A stretch of DNA of 64,000 nucleotides from Eubacterium oxidoreducens. GTDB lineage: Bacteria > Bacillota > Clostridia > Lachnospirales > Lachnospiraceae. The stretch covers positions 1 to 64,000 of the forward strand of contig NZ_FMXR01000007.1 of assembly GCF_900104415.1 (NCBI RefSeq). The letters are read 5' to 3'. This document shows positions 34,436 to 44,566 of this stretch, piece after piece. The notes beneath the pieces are model-generated. The model had not been told where the DNA came from, searched no databases, and saw only the letters and a list, made by a program, of their open reading frames with translations. The first letter of the stretch is position 1, and each line of letters begins with the position of its first letter. The position numbers and the translations under genes are program-made.

Positions 34436-35281
34436 ATGATGTCTAATATTAGCGGAATATCTGCTTATCAGCAGATGAATCAGAATTGGAAAACAAATAA
34501 AACCAGTCAAAAAGATGCAACGAAGCAATCGTCTAAGACTGCGCCGGTAGCAGATGAGAAGATACAAACACAATCATGGAAACCAATTGATACATCAAGT
34601 TCACTTGTGCCGGTCGCAAAAGAAGGATATGGACTTAGTATCGGGGAGGTTCAGTTGTCGGATGAGGCAAAAAGCTATTATGAGGAGCTGAAAAACAAGT
34701 TCTCCGGCGCACAGTTTATTCTGGTGAGCAAAGATATGAAGTCTCAGGTTCAGGCTAATGCAGCAGCATATGGCAATGCGAATAAGATGGTTGTCTTGAT
34801 AGATGAAGAAAAACTAGAGATGATGGCAAATGATGAATCGTTTCGAAAGAAATACGAAGGCATTATTTCTATGGCGCAAAGTCAGATGGCGGCAGCTAAG
34901 GATTCACTTGCAAGCACAGGTGCGAATGTGAAAAACTATGGTATTTCCGTTGGCGCAGATGGCTCTATGAAGTATTTTGCAACGCTTGAGAAGGCTACGC
35001 AGGCACAGTCTAAACGCATCGAAAAGAAACGAGAGGAAAGACGAAAAGACCGCGTAGAGGAGAATAAGAAAGCGAATAAAGAGCAGCAGCGAAAGCGAAC
35101 CACGGATGCAAAGACGCAGGATGTTGAGCCAAAAGAAGAACAAGAATATGTGCTTTTTACAGCGAAAAGTCCGGAGCGATTGTATGACAAGGTTGCGGCA
35201 TATGCTTATGATAATCTGACGAATAGTGTTCGGACACAAGAAGAAAGAAACCGCGGACAAAATATTGATTTTGCAGGATAA
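34436..35281 (+). CDS. DUF6033 family protein
   Basis: This 281-residue hydrophilic protein has no signal peptide or membrane helix. The N-terminus is Gln-, Ser- and Thr-rich (SGISAYQQMNQNWK), the middle is a folded part with IGEVQLSDEAKSYYEELK and an ILVSKDMKSQVQANAA segment, and a highly charged Lys/Arg/Glu helix follows (about 190-230). It matches my memory of DUF6033, a lachnospiraceal family of unknown role. AAGGAGG lies 5 or 8 bases before two adjacent ATG codons. The gene is flanked on both sides by copies of the same repeat family. Confidence 0.75.
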   Translation: MMSNISGISAYQQMNQNWKTNKTSQKDATKQSSKTAPVADEKIQTQSWKPIDTSSSLVPVAKEGYGLSIGEVQLSDEAKSYYEELKNKFSGAQFILVSKDMKSQVQANAAAYGNANKMVVLIDEEKLEMMANDESFRKKYEGIISMAQSQMAAAKDSLASTGANVKNYGISVGADGSMKYFATLEKATQAQSKRIEKKREERRKDRVEENKKANKEQQRKRTTDAKTQDVEPKEEQEYVLFTAKSPERLYDKVAAYAYDNLTNSVRTQEERNRGQNIDFAG

Positions 35282-35301
35282 AATAAAGGGTCGTTGTTTT
35301 T

Positions 35302-35490
35302 AACTCAGTCGGAGAAATCCCCCACCTCTAAGCGTTAGCGTAGGTGGGGGTTATGACAAACTATACTCAGTCGGGGTACAAGCTCCGACTGAGTTAAATG
35401 CTCCGCGAGGATGCGCACGGATTCGGACAGGAATTTGTCTGCTGAAGCAGACCCGAATCCGGCGCGCAAGACTCGCGAGCGAGTCTTGAC
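35302..35490. repeat. Composite interspersed repeat: hairpin module plus palindromic module, copy 3
   Basis: The first part (about 35303-35360) matches 12433-12490 and has a perfect stem CCCCCACCT/AGGTGGGGG. The second part (about 35364-35490) matches 34286-34412 and 1-94. The two modules both begin with ACTCAGTCGG-like sequence and are placed head to tail. Confidence 0.88.
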
Positions 35491-35530
35491 AAAAGGATGA
35501 AGTAACAACCGATATGTTCGACTTTTTTAG

Positions 35531-35560
35531 CGTAGCAGTCATGTGGCTGCTGCGTTTTTT
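35531..35560 (+). terminator. Terminator-like hairpin before the GntP gene
   Basis: CGTAGCAG pairs with CTGCTGCG, with one G-T pair, and is followed by six T residues. It may end transcripts that read through the repeat from the DUF6033 gene. The next 165 bases to the permease start show only its promoter. Confidence 0.75.
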
Positions 35561-35678
35561 GTTTTCGAAATTCCCTTGATTAGGGAGAGAGAATCAAAAA
35601 ATGCGGCGATTACCAAAGGAAGAGTAGCAGGCATATGCTGGCCGTTAGCTGGGGGCTGGTTTTGTAGCGGTAAAATGC

Positions 35679-35684
35679 TATAAT
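35679..35684 (+). promoter_or_regulatory. -10 box of the GntP-family permease gene
   Basis: A perfect TATAAT lies about 40 bases before the start; the -35 region is weak (TGGTTT at 16 bases). Confidence 0.45.
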
Positions 35685-35725
35685 ATAGGAACGAGAATTG
35701 AAAGATATGAGAGGTTTATTAGGAT

Positions 35726-37057
35726 ATGGATATGTTATCGCTTGTAGGAATATTTGTCGGACTGGCACTGATGATTTTCCTGGCTTATAAAGGACATTCT
35801 ATTATATGGGTAGCTCCTTTATGCGCCTTTGTCGTGGTGCTGTTTTCGTGCGCGGCCGGTCTTGGAGAAGATAGGACGCTTCTTTCTTCTTATACGGTAG
35901 ATTACATGCAGGGCGTTGGAGAATATTTTATTTCCTGGTTCCCGACGTTTTTGCTTGGTGCAATCTACGGAAAAGTTATGGATATAACCGGAGCCGCAAG
36001 CTCGCTTGCTAAAGTAATTGTACGATTGGTTGGGACTCGGATGGCAGTGCTTGCAGTGCTGATACCATGTATGCTACTAACGTATGGTGGAGTATCCTTA
36101 TTTGTTGTTGTCTTTATCATGTATCCCATGGGATATGAGATTTACAAAGCAGCAGATATTCCAAGGCATATGTTGCCGGCGGTGATTGCATTTGGAGCGA
36201 TGGGGATTACCATGACATGCATTCCGGGAACGCCTCAAATCCAGAATCTGATACCGATGGATTATTATGGAACAGATGCTACAGCAGCTCCGGTGCTGGG
36301 AATAGTCGCTGCTTTGTTAATCGGAATTCCGGGATACCTGTATTTGAACAGACGTGTAAAATCAGCAAAAAAGTCAGGAAAGCATTTTGAGCCGGATCCG
36401 CAGATGAGTATTGCAAATGAGGATGAGAAAAAGCCATCATGGCATTGGCTGTCTGGGCTTGTTCCGCTGATCGTTGTTTTTGTAACACTGAATATTTTGG
36501 ACCTAAATATTGTAATTGCACTGATTTTAGGAATCATCTGTTGCTTTTTGTTTAATATGAATATGATGAAGGAAGTGCCGCATGCGTTGACGGAAGGGGC
36601 AAAAGGCTCTGTTACGGCGATGATGAACACGGCTTGTGCGGTTGGATTCGGGTCTGTTATTAAGATTGTACCGGGATTCGTACTCTTGACGGGATTGCTA
36701 ATTGGAAGTACTTCGAATCCGGTATCCTTATTGCTATCGGAAGCTCTTGCTACAGGGGTCTTGTCCGGAGCAACCGGCTCAGCATCCGGCGGATTGTCAA
36801 TCGCGCTGTCTGCATTTGCAGATAATTATTTAGCGATGGCGGATAATCTGGGAATCAGTCCGCAGTTGCTTCATAGAATTGGAGCGATTGCAGCCGGAGC
36901 ACTGGATAAGTTACCGCATAACGGAGCAATCATTACCTTGTTGGCGGTGTCTCATTGTACGCATAAAGAATCATATAAGGATATTTTCGTGACCTCGGTT
37001 GTAATTCCGGTTTTGGCAACGATTATTTTGGTTGTTGTATGGGGAATTGCAATGTAA
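35726..37057 (+). CDS. GntP/citrate-type permease family protein
   Basis: This 443-residue integral membrane protein has about 12 hydrophobic helices. Motifs fitting the GntP/ion-transporter superfamily are FLLGAIYGKVMDITGAA, GGVSLFVVVFIMYP, GTPQIQNLIP and the C-terminal SGATGSASGGLSIALSAF and PHNGAIITLL. Relatives carry gluconate, citrate or hydroxybutyrate with protons; the substrate is not visible here. The gene has its own promoter and is followed by a strong terminator. Two close ATG codons (35726, 35732) are possible. Confidence 0.88.
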   Translation: MDMLSLVGIFVGLALMIFLAYKGHSIIWVAPLCAFVVVLFSCAAGLGEDRTLLSSYTVDYMQGVGEYFISWFPTFLLGAIYGKVMDITGAASSLAKVIVRLVGTRMAVLAVLIPCMLLTYGGVSLFVVVFIMYPMGYEIYKAADIPRHMLPAVIAFGAMGITMTCIPGTPQIQNLIPMDYYGTDATAAPVLGIVAALLIGIPGYLYLNRRVKSAKKSGKHFEPDPQMSIANEDEKKPSWHWLSGLVPLIVVFVTLNILDLNIVIALILGIICCFLFNMNMMKEVPHALTEGAKGSVTAMMNTACAVGFGSVIKIVPGFVLLTGLLIGSTSNPVSLLLSEALATGVLSGATGSASGGLSIALSAFADNYLAMADNLGISPQLLHRIGAIAAGALDKLPHNGAIITLLAVSHCTHKESYKDIFVTSVVIPVLATIILVVVWGIAM

Positions 37058-37079
37058 TCAAAAGAAAGTTTGGATAAAG

Positions 37080-37114
37080 AAGCCCCGCTTATGCAGTGTG
37101 TATAAGCGGGGCTT
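37080..37114. terminator. Bidirectional terminator between the GntP and thrS genes
   Basis: AAGCCCCGCTTAT pairs with ATAAGCGGGGCTT between two convergent genes. Confidence 0.9.
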
Positions 37115-37124
37115 TGTAGTTGGT

Positions 37125-39017
37125 TTATTGGAATTCTTCTTCTGTCTGTGGAAGATTAAGTGTATGTTCCTCGTTTAATTTTTTGCAAATTGCAACAAAT
37201 GTGTCGAGAGGTACATTCTGAATCTGCTTATTTGAACCACGGACATTGATGGATACCGTCTTGTTAGCGGCTTCTTGATCGCCGAGAACCAGGATATAAG
37301 GATCTTTATAATTTTTGAATTTCTTGATTTTTGGACGCATGTTTTTGTCGGAATAATCAGCTTCTACACGGATGCCGGCATTTTCTAATGCCTGTTCCAC
37401 TTCCTTGGCATAGTCATTGTGTGATTCCATAATTGGAACGATACCGACCTGGAAAGGATTTAACCAAAATGGCATTGCGCCTTTGAAGTTCTCGATGATA
37501 ATACCGATGAAACGTTCAAGAGAACCATAGATGGCACGGTGGATGACAACCGGCATTTGAGGATTGCCTTCCTGGTTGGTATAGGTTAAGCCAAAGTTAT
37601 GAGGAAGCTGGAAGTCAAGCTGAATCGTACCGCATTGCCACTCTCTTCCAAGAGCGTCCTTGATCTGAAGGTCGATTTTTGGGCCGTAGAAAGCACCGTC
37701 GCCTTCATTGATTTCATAACCGCCCTCGCCGTATTTTTCATCTAATATTTCCTTGAGGCCGGCTTCGGCACGATCCCATACTTCGATTTCGCCCATAAAG
37801 TCATCCGGTCTTGTGGATAATTCGGCGCGGTACGTAACACCAAAAGTGCTATAGATTTCATCTGCAATTGCGATGATATCCGCAATTTCGTCTTTGATTT
37901 GTGATTCCATAACGAAAGTGTGGTCATCATCTTGACGGAATTCCTGTACACGGAACAGACCGTTCATCTGACCTGATTTTTCTTTACGATGAAGCACGTC
38001 ATATTCACTGTAACGAATTGGCAAATCTTTATAGGAATGTGTGGTTCTTTTAAATACCATCATGGCATTCGGGCAGTTCATTGGTTTTGCTGCCATGGTA
38101 TCGATATTTTCTCTGTTGTAAAGAGGAGTGCCTTTCTCAAGGTGAGCCTGGGTAGAAGTACTCATCTCATCAGCCTGTTCGGCAATATCGTCAAAGTCGG
38201 CATCTGCTTTTACAAATCCGTCAATACCCGGAACAATAAACATATTGTTAAGATAATGAGCCCAGTGTCCGCTGACAAGCCACAGTTTTTTGTTGTTAAT
38301 AAGCGGGCAGGAGATTTCGGTATATCCATGTTTCTTTTGCAACTGCCTAGAATAGCGCATAAGTGTTTTGTACATCTCCCAACCACGAGGAAGCCAATAC
38401 GGCATGCCAGGTGCGGATTCGTTAAAGGTAAATAAGTCAAGCTGAGCGCCAATCTTCTTATGATCGCGCTCTCTTGCTTCTTGAATCAGTTTTACATGCT
38501 GTTTGAGTTCATCTTTGCTTGGAAATGCGTAGAAATAAACACGCTGCATCTGATCGCGTTTGGCATCGCCTCTCCAGTAAGCCATAGAACAGGCATGCAC
38601 CTTATATGCGACGTTCATAAGATCTACGGAATTTTCAACGTGAGGTCCGCGACATAAATCGACATAATCCTCTCCGGTATAATAGATGCTGATGGTTTCG
38701 TCGTCCGGAAGATCTTTAATGAGTTCGATTTTGTATTTCTGATCCTTGAATAGTTCTAAGGCTTCTTCTTTGGAAACGACTTTTCGAGTCCAGTCTTCGC
38801 GGCGCTTGATGATTTCGCGCATCTTGTTTTCGATTGTTTTGAAATCGGACTCGGTAATGGTCTTGCCTTCCGGCAATACAAAATCATAGTATGCACCGTC
38901 ATCAATCATCGGTCCGATGGCATACTGTACTTCTTTTCCATAAATCTCAATCACAGCCTTGGCAAGAATATGAGCCAGGGAATGGCGATATAAGCTTAAG
39001 AATTCTTCTTTTTCCAT
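37125..39017 (-). CDS. thrS: Threonyl-tRNA synthetase without TGS domain, with catalytic-domain insertion
   Basis: This 630-residue class II synthetase begins directly in the editing domain, with HSLAHILA and LCRGPHV supplying the HxxxH and CxxxH zinc motifs, so the usual N-terminal TGS domain is missing. The catalytic domain has KPMNCPNAM with the zinc Cys, FRVQEFRQDDDH and the C-terminal anticodon-binding fold. About 35-40 extra residues (ADADFDDIAEQADEMS region) sit between NNMF and KPMNCP compared with E. coli ThrS. The ATG at 39017 follows a good ribosome site; the longer frame runs into the T-box terminator. Expression is governed by a Thr T-box. Confidence 0.93.
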   Translation of the reverse strand: MEKEEFLSLYRHSLAHILAKAVIEIYGKEVQYAIGPMIDDGAYYDFVLPEGKTITESDFKTIENKMREIIKRREDWTRKVVSKEEALELFKDQKYKIELIKDLPDDETISIYYTGEDYVDLCRGPHVENSVDLMNVAYKVHACSMAYWRGDAKRDQMQRVYFYAFPSKDELKQHVKLIQEARERDHKKIGAQLDLFTFNESAPGMPYWLPRGWEMYKTLMRYSRQLQKKHGYTEISCPLINNKKLWLVSGHWAHYLNNMFIVPGIDGFVKADADFDDIAEQADEMSTSTQAHLEKGTPLYNRENIDTMAAKPMNCPNAMMVFKRTTHSYKDLPIRYSEYDVLHRKEKSGQMNGLFRVQEFRQDDDHTFVMESQIKDEIADIIAIADEIYSTFGVTYRAELSTRPDDFMGEIEVWDRAEAGLKEILDEKYGEGGYEINEGDGAFYGPKIDLQIKDALGREWQCGTIQLDFQLPHNFGLTYTNQEGNPQMPVVIHRAIYGSLERFIGIIIENFKGAMPFWLNPFQVGIVPIMESHNDYAKEVEQALENAGIRVEADYSDKNMRPKIKKFKNYKDPYILVLGDQEAANKTVSINVRGSNKQIQNVPLDTFVAICKKLNEEHTLNLPQTEEEFQ

Positions 39018-39043
39018 GTGTTTTTCTCCTTTTTCTTTTGCAT

Positions 39044-39270
39044 AAAAAAACCCAATTCGTGTAGAAACGAATTGGGACGATTTCTCGCGGTTCCACCCAA
39101 ATTGCTGCAATGCAGCCACTTAGTTAGGATCGTAACGTGATCAGACGTATCCGATTAAGGATCTCTCCGAGGTGGTATTCGCATCATATGATCGTAAAGT
39201 CTTGCAGCACCGACTTCTCTCTGGGACGCCCATATAAGCTACTGTCCTCATCAGCGATTTGTAATATTCC
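39044..39270 (-). promoter_or_regulatory. T-box leader, threonine (ACC specifier)
   Basis: On the minus strand GGGTGGAACCGCG is followed by a terminator stem CCCAATTCGT/ACGAATTGGG and seven T residues. The 3' side of the specifier loop reads AATACCAC; the codon in the specifier position is ACC (39174-39176), followed by A. Confidence 0.92.
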
Positions 39271-39276
39271 TTATTT

Positions 39277-39305
39277 ACTTTATCGGTAGAGCCTGCATTT
39301 GTCAA
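39277..39305 (-). promoter_or_regulatory. Promoter of the thrS T-box transcript
   Basis: On the minus strand a perfect TTGACA and TAAAGT are separated by 17 bases. Confidence 0.75.
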
Positions 39306-39317
39306 GTGTTTCTGGGG

Positions 39318-39348
39318 AAAACAAAATAGCACTGCCCGCAGGCAGTGC
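39318..39348 (-). terminator. Terminator after cheC
   Basis: On the minus strand GCACTGCC pairs with GGCAGTGC, followed by TATTTTGTTTT. Confidence 0.8.
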
Positions 39349-39361
39349 CAATGAACATCAT

Positions 39362-39991
39362 CTATGATTCGATTGCAATTCCAAGTTTTTCAAATAATAA
39401 TTCCGTAGACTTCAGTTCTAGAATCATAACCATGGCACTCTTAATCGATGTTCCTTGAATAAACAGGGTTTCGTCAATGTATAAAACCTGTCGACCGGCA
39501 GATGACAAACTGTTATAAGCGTTATCGAGGAAATTACCTACGGTATCAATCCCGACTTTAGGTGGGGCAATATTGATATAGGTATTTGTCATTGTTGCAA
39601 TGGAATTCACATAAGCAGCAGTCGTAATGTTGCCGGTTTCTTGCATAACAGAAAAATCCATGTCATTAAAATCGTCAAGAGATTCAAATTGCCTTTCGTA
39701 AAATGTATTAATTAAGGCACTTGCAAAATCCTGATGCGTGATTTGGAGCATCATTCCGTTCAAATCACCCTCAAAATCGATGGAAGTTCCAAGTACTTTC
39801 AGGTCTTTACCGCCAAGAATTTCGGTTGCTTTTTCATAATCCAACAGGAAAATCTGAGGGATTTCGATATCTACTACTTTATTTAGTAAAGTTGCAAGTG
39901 CAGTTGCTGCATTACCGGAACCGATATTTCCGATTTCTGTTAGCACGTCCAAATGCATCTCGTTTAATTGTTCTAAAGATGTGAATGCCAT
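39362..39991 (-). CDS. cheC: CheC-type chemotaxis phosphatase
   Basis: This 209-residue CheC/CheX/FliY-family protein has two active-site repeats: VLTEIGNIGSGNAATAL (Glu19, Asn22, and a Pro in EIPQ) and SVMQETGNITTAAYVNS with a later PP. Such proteins remove phosphate from CheY-P. No other chemotaxis or flagellar gene is in the window, so the partner is unknown; it could act on another response regulator. AGGAGG lies 6 bases before the ATG at 39991. Confidence 0.88.
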   Translation of the reverse strand: MAFTSLEQLNEMHLDVLTEIGNIGSGNAATALATLLNKVVDIEIPQIFLLDYEKATEILGGKDLKVLGTSIDFEGDLNGMMLQITHQDFASALINTFYERQFESLDDFNDMDFSVMQETGNITTAAYVNSIATMTNTYINIAPPKVGIDTVGNFLDNAYNSLSSAGRQVLYIDETLFIQGTSIKSAMVMILELKSTELLFEKLGIAIES

Positions 39992-40143
39992 AATCTTCCT
40001 CCTATACACTATTTTAGATTAAGTATATCATAAGTCCTATTAAAAGAAAATGAGATATTTATAATTTCGTGGAAAAAAAGGTAAAAATTAGTTTGTGAAT
40101 CTTGCACGGAAAGAAGAGTAAAATATGGGGAAATATGAAAACA

Positions 40144-40172
40144 TAGGCAGCGCAAAAAATCTGTGCTATAAT
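40144..40172 (+). promoter_or_regulatory. Promoter of valS
   Basis: TAGGCA and TATAAT are 17 bases apart. Unlike thrS and aspS, no T-box lies between this promoter and the gene. Confidence 0.55.
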
Positions 40173-40214
40173 ATAACGAGTTATGGGCAAAAGTCCGCAA
40201 AGGAGATAATAATC

Positions 40215-42866
40215 ATGAGTAAAGAACTTGGAAAAACATATAATCCAAAAGATATTGAGGATCGACTTTATCAAAAATGGGAAGAAAAAAAATATTTTCA
40301 TGCACAGGTAGATCGATCTAAGAAGCCATTTACCATTGTTATGCCGCCGCCAAATATTACGGGGCAGCTTCATATGGGACATGCGCTGGATAATACTTTG
40401 CAGGATATCTTGATTCGCTATAAAAGAATGCAGGGATATAATGCATTGTGGCAGCCGGGATGCGATCATGCTTCTATAGCTACAGAAGTAAAGATTATTG
40501 ACAAGCTCAAAGAAGAAGGACTTACGAAAGAAGATCTTGGAAGAGAGAAGTTTTTAGAAAGAGCCTGGGACTGGAAAGAAGAATACGGTGGACGTATCGT
40601 AAGTCAGCTTAAGAAGATTGGCTCTTCTGCCGATTGGGATCGCGAGCGGTTCACGATGGACGAAGGCTGCTCAAAGGCAGTAGAAGAAGTTTTTGTAAAA
40701 CTGTTTGACGAGGGCTACATTTATAAAGGAAACCGAATCATCAACTGGTGTCCGGTCTGCGAGACTTCTATTTCGGATGCAGAGGTAGAGCATGAGCTTC
40801 AGCATGGCAAGTTCTGGCATATTAACTATCCGATTGCCGGAGAAGAAGGACGCTTTGTGGAAATCGCAACGACAAGACCGGAGACGCTGCTTGGAGATAC
40901 GGCAGTAGCTGTTAATCCGGAAGATGAGCGTTATAAGGATCTTATTGGTAAGAAGTTAATTCTGCCGTTGGTTGGAAGAGAAATTCCGGTAGTGGCAGAT
41001 GAATATGTAGATAAAGAGTTTGGAACCGGTTGTGTTAAAATCACACCGGCACATGACCCGAATGACTTTGAGGTAGGACAGCGTCATGATCTGCCTTTAA
41101 TTAATGTGTTAAATGATGATGCAACCATTAATGAAAATGGTGGAAAATACCAGGGAATGGATCGCTATGAAGCAAGAAAGCAGATGGTAGCCGATCTTGA
41201 TGAGCAAGGACTTTTAGTGAAGATTGAAGATCATGATCACAATGTCGGAACACATGACAGATGTGGCACAACCATTGAGCCTATGGCAAAGCAGCAGTGG
41301 TTTGTAGCAATGGAAGAACTTGCAAAGCCTGCAAAGGAAGCGATAAAGAACGGAGAGCTTCAGTTCGTTCCGGAGCATTTTGATAAGACTTATATGCACT
41401 GGCTGGATGGCATTCGCGACTGGTGTATCTCAAGACAGCTGTGGTGGGGACATCAGATTCCGGCATATTATTGCCAGGATTGTGGCGAGATGGTAGTAGC
41501 CAAAAAAGAGAATGCACCATGTGAGTGTCCGAAGTGTAAGAGTAAGAAGATTGTGCAAGATCCGGACACGCTTGATACCTGGTTTTCATCCGCACTTTGG
41601 CCATTTTCTACACTTGGATGGCCGGATAAGACAGAAGATCTTGATTATTTTTACCCAACCAATGTATTGGTAACCGGTTATGATATCATTTTCTTTTGGG
41701 TAGTAAGAATGGTATTTTCGGGTTATGCACATACCGGAAAGTCACCGTTTAATACGGTATTGATTCATGGTCTTGTAAGAGATGACAAGGGCCGCAAGAT
41801 GAGTAAGTCTTTGGGGAATGGAATCGATCCTCTGGAAGTGATTGATAAATACGGCGCAGATGCACTTCGTCTTACACTGGTTACGGGAAATGCACCGGGT
41901 AATGATATGAGATTCTATTGGGAGCGTGTTGAGACAAGCCGTAACTTTGCCAATAAAGTATGGAATGCATCCCGTTTTATTATGATGAATCTTGGAGATG
42001 AGGAAGTGACGGTTCCAAGTAAGGAAGATCTTACAACGGCAGATAAGTGGATCTTATCCGGAGTCAATAAACTGGCAAAAGAAATGACGGAAAACATGGA
42101 TCGCTTTGAACTTGGAATTGCCGTTCAGAAAGTATATGACTTTATTTGGGATGAATTTTGTGATTGGTATATTGAGATTGTAAAACCTCGTTTATATAGG
42201 AAAGAAGAAGAGCCGGTACCGGCAAATGCAGCTTTGTGGGTGCTTAAGACGGTTCTGTCTAGAGCATTAAAACTCCTGCATCCGTTTATGCCGTTTATTA
42301 CGGAAGAAATCTATTGCACACTTCTTCCGCAGGAAGAAAGCATTATGATTAGCGAATGGCCACAATACAAAGAAGAGTGGGAGTTCAAAAAAGAGGCTGC
42401 AACCATTGAGGAAATCAAAGAGATGGTTCGTTCGATACGTGCAAGAAGAACCGATATGAACGTTCCGCAGAACAAGAAGGCTAAGGTTATTATCGTTGCA
42501 AATGATGCGGATAAGGCCAAGACCTTTGAAGCACTTAAGTCTTCCTACCAGGCACTTGCAAGCGCCAGTGAGATCGTAGTGCAGACAGATAAGACGGGAA
42601 TTGATGATAGTGCAGTTTCGATTGTTTGTTTAAATTGCGTGATCTATATTCCGCTTGAAGAACTGGTTGACTTTGAAAAAGAAAGAGAACGTCTTGAGAA
42701 GGAAAAGGCACGTCTTACAAAAGAGCTTGCGCGTTCTAAAGGAATGCTTTCGAATGAAAAGTTCTTATCAAAGGCACCGGAAGCAAAGGTGCAGGAAGAA
42801 AAGGATAAGCTTGCCAAATATGAACAGTTGATGCAGCAGGTAGAAGCACAGCTTGCACAGTTGTAG
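40215..42866 (+). CDS. valS: Valyl-tRNA synthetase
   Basis: This 883-residue class I synthetase has the HIGH motif as HMGH (residues 53-56) after PPPNITGQL, a large editing domain (about 190-340, with [17 protein letters not shown] and [19 protein letters not shown]), the KMSKS motif at residues 528-532, an anticodon-binding helical region and a C-terminal coiled-coil arm (about 815-883). AAAGGAGA precedes the ATG at 40215; the longer frame from 40125 overlaps the promoter and is rejected. Confidence 0.97.
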   Translation: MSKELGKTYNPKDIEDRLYQKWEEKKYFHAQVDRSKKPFTIVMPPPNITGQLHMGHALDNTLQDILIRYKRMQGYNALWQPGCDHASIATEVKIIDKLKEEGLTKEDLGREKFLERAWDWKEEYGGRIVSQLKKIGSSADWDRERFTMDEGCSKAVEEVFVKLFDEGYIYKGNRIINWCPVCETSISDAEVEHELQHGKFWHINYPIAGEEGRFVEIATTRPETLLGDTAVAVNPEDERYKDLIGKKLILPLVGREIPVVADEYVDKEFGTGCVKITPAHDPNDFEVGQRHDLPLINVLNDDATINENGGKYQGMDRYEARKQMVADLDEQGLLVKIEDHDHNVGTHDRCGTTIEPMAKQQWFVAMEELAKPAKEAIKNGELQFVPEHFDKTYMHWLDGIRDWCISRQLWWGHQIPAYYCQDCGEMVVAKKENAPCECPKCKSKKIVQDPDTLDTWFSSALWPFSTLGWPDKTEDLDYFYPTNVLVTGYDIIFFWVVRMVFSGYAHTGKSPFNTVLIHGLVRDDKGRKMSKSLGNGIDPLEVIDKYGADALRLTLVTGNAPGNDMRFYWERVETSRNFANKVWNASRFIMMNLGDEEVTVPSKEDLTTADKWILSGVNKLAKEMTENMDRFELGIAVQKVYDFIWDEFCDWYIEIVKPRLYRKEEEPVPANAALWVLKTVLSRALKLLHPFMPFITEEIYCTLLPQEESIMISEWPQYKEEWEFKKEAATIEEIKEMVRSIRARRTDMNVPQNKKAKVIIVANDADKAKTFEALKSSYQALASASEIVVQTDKTGIDDSAVSIVCLNCVIYIPLEELVDFEKERERLEKEKARLTKELARSKGMLSNEKFLSKAPEAKVQEEKDKLAKYEQLMQQVEAQLAQL

Positions 42867-42880
42867 GAAAGAAATAGTCC

Positions 42881-42909
42881 TTGCAATTTGGACATCGCTA
42901 TGCTAAGAT
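42881..42909 (+). promoter_or_regulatory. Promoter of the aspS-gatCAB operon
   Basis: TTGCAA and TAAGAT are separated by 17 bases, starting 15 bases after the valS stop. Confidence 0.65.
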
Positions 42910-42915
42910 TAGTGC

Positions 42916-43178
42916 GTTATATGTAAAAAGCGAAGAAGGAGACTTGGTTGCTTAGAGGCCGACAGGAATACAGCGTCACCGACTGAGAGCGCTGTTTGGA
43001 AGAGAGCGATGCAGGAACACTCCGGAGCCGGCTGGTTGAAGGAAGAGTAGGTCAGCACGTTAGGCGCGTTAAGTCTTCAAGAGAAGAGATGAGAGAATCT
43101 CTTAACGCGGGTGGTACCGCGGGAATGATTAAGTAATCCCGTCCCGGCAGATGGTTATAGTCTGCCGGGATTTTTTTT
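42916..43178 (+). promoter_or_regulatory. T-box leader, asparagine (AAC specifier)
   Basis: The antiterminator GGGTGGTACCGCGGG is followed by a terminator stem CCCGGCAGA/TCTGCCGGG and eight T residues. By pairing GGCCG with CGGCT, GGA with TCC and GCGTC with GATGC, the 3' side of the specifier loop becomes AGGAACAC. The codon in register with the Trp and Thr leaders of this window is AAC (43016-43018), which reads Asn, not Asp. Confidence 0.85.
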
Positions 43179-43200
43179 CTTATAAAAAAGGAGTATGAAT

Positions 43201-44532
43201 ATGGATTTTTTAACAGGAGTTAACAAAAAAGATGTTTTTGAAATTACTGATTTACTTGATGAAAAGTTAATTGGTAGTGAAGTTGCGGTAGAAGGATCGG
43301 TGCACAGCATTCGAGATATGGGTGAGGTGGCATTCGTGATTCTGCGTAAGAGAGAAGGACTTTTGCAGTGTGTTTATGAAGAAGGAAAGTCTGGATTCAA
43401 ATTATCTGAGATTCATAATGGTTCAACGGTTTCTTTAAAGGGAACGCTGGCGGCTGAAGAACGTGCGCCAAGAGGAATCGAGGTTCGAATCTCTTCGCTT
43501 ACAGTGCTGTCTTCGCCGGTAGAAGCGATGCCGCTTCCAATTGATAAATGGAAGATGAAGACATCCTTAGAAGCAAAGCTGAATTATCGTTCTATTTCGC
43601 TTAGAAATGTGAGAGAACGTGCAAAATTCAGAGTGCAGGAAGGAATTGTAAGAGCATTTCGTGATTTCCTTCATGAACAAGGATTTACAGAAATACATAC
43701 TCCAAAGATTGGAGCAAAGGGAGCGGAAGGAGGAGCGAATATCTTTAAGCTTGATTACTTCCACAGACCTGCAGTGCTTGCGCAGTCGCCACAGTTTTAT
43801 AAGCAGATGATGGTTGGCGTATTTGACCGGGTGTTTGAGGTTGGACCGGTCTTTCGTGCAGAAAAGCATAATACCAAAAGACATTTAAATGAATATACGG
43901 GGCTTGACTTCGAGATGGGATTCATAGATGGATTTGAAGATGTTATGGCTATGGAAACAGGATTTTTACAGAAAATGACGCAGATTCTGCAGACGGAATA
44001 TGCTCAGGAAGTGAAAATGCTTGGGATAACGCTTCCAAATACAGATAAGATTCCATGCGTTCGCTTTGATGAAGCGAAGAAGGTTGTAGCGGAAACATAC
44101 AATCGCGAGATTCGAAATCCATATGATCTTGAGCCGGAGGAAGAGCAGCTGATAGGAAAATATTTCAAGGATAAATACGATGCAGACTTTGTGTTTGTAA
44201 CGCATTATCCATCAAAGAAAAGACCGTTTTATGCGATGGATGATCCGGCAGATTCTACCTATACATTGAGCTTTGATTTGCTATATAATGGAATGGAAGT
44301 GACAACCGGAGGTCAGCGTATTCATGACTATCAGATGCTTATGGATAAAATTGCAGACCGTGGTATGACAGATGAAGGCATGGATCAGTATCTGTCTACC
44401 TTCAAACATGGTATGCCACCTCATGGAGGATTGGGAATCGGATTAGAACGTCTGACAATGCAGATGCTTGGAGAGGAGAATGTAAGAGAAGTCAGCCTCT
44501 TCCCAAGAGATATGAGCCGATTAGAACCATAA
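43201..44532 (+). CDS. aspS: Aspartyl-tRNA synthetase, archaeal-type and probably non-discriminating (AspS2)
   Basis: This 443-residue class II synthetase has an N-terminal OB-fold anticodon domain (about 1-105), then motif 2 FRAEKHNTKRHLNEYTGLDFEMG and motif 3 GIGLERLTM. It is short and lacks the bacterial GAD insertion, matching the archaeal-type AspRS/AsnRS. Such enzymes often charge both tRNA-Asp and tRNA-Asn with Asp. The T-box senses tRNA-Asn and gatCAB follow, both supporting that role. AAGGAG lies 7 bases before the ATG at 43201; the ATG at 43195 is too close. Confidence 0.9.
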   Translation: MDFLTGVNKKDVFEITDLLDEKLIGSEVAVEGSVHSIRDMGEVAFVILRKREGLLQCVYEEGKSGFKLSEIHNGSTVSLKGTLAAEERAPRGIEVRISSLTVLSSPVEAMPLPIDKWKMKTSLEAKLNYRSISLRNVRERAKFRVQEGIVRAFRDFLHEQGFTEIHTPKIGAKGAEGGANIFKLDYFHRPAVLAQSPQFYKQMMVGVFDRVFEVGPVFRAEKHNTKRHLNEYTGLDFEMGFIDGFEDVMAMETGFLQKMTQILQTEYAQEVKMLGITLPNTDKIPCVRFDEAKKVVAETYNREIRNPYDLEPEEEQLIGKYFKDKYDADFVFVTHYPSKKRPFYAMDDPADSTYTLSFDLLYNGMEVTTGGQRIHDYQMLMDKIADRGMTDEGMDQYLSTFKHGMPPHGGLGIGLERLTMQMLGEENVREVSLFPRDMSRLEP

Positions 44533-44566
44533 GAAGTATTGCAGCTAAGGAAGCAGGGGTGTTCTT

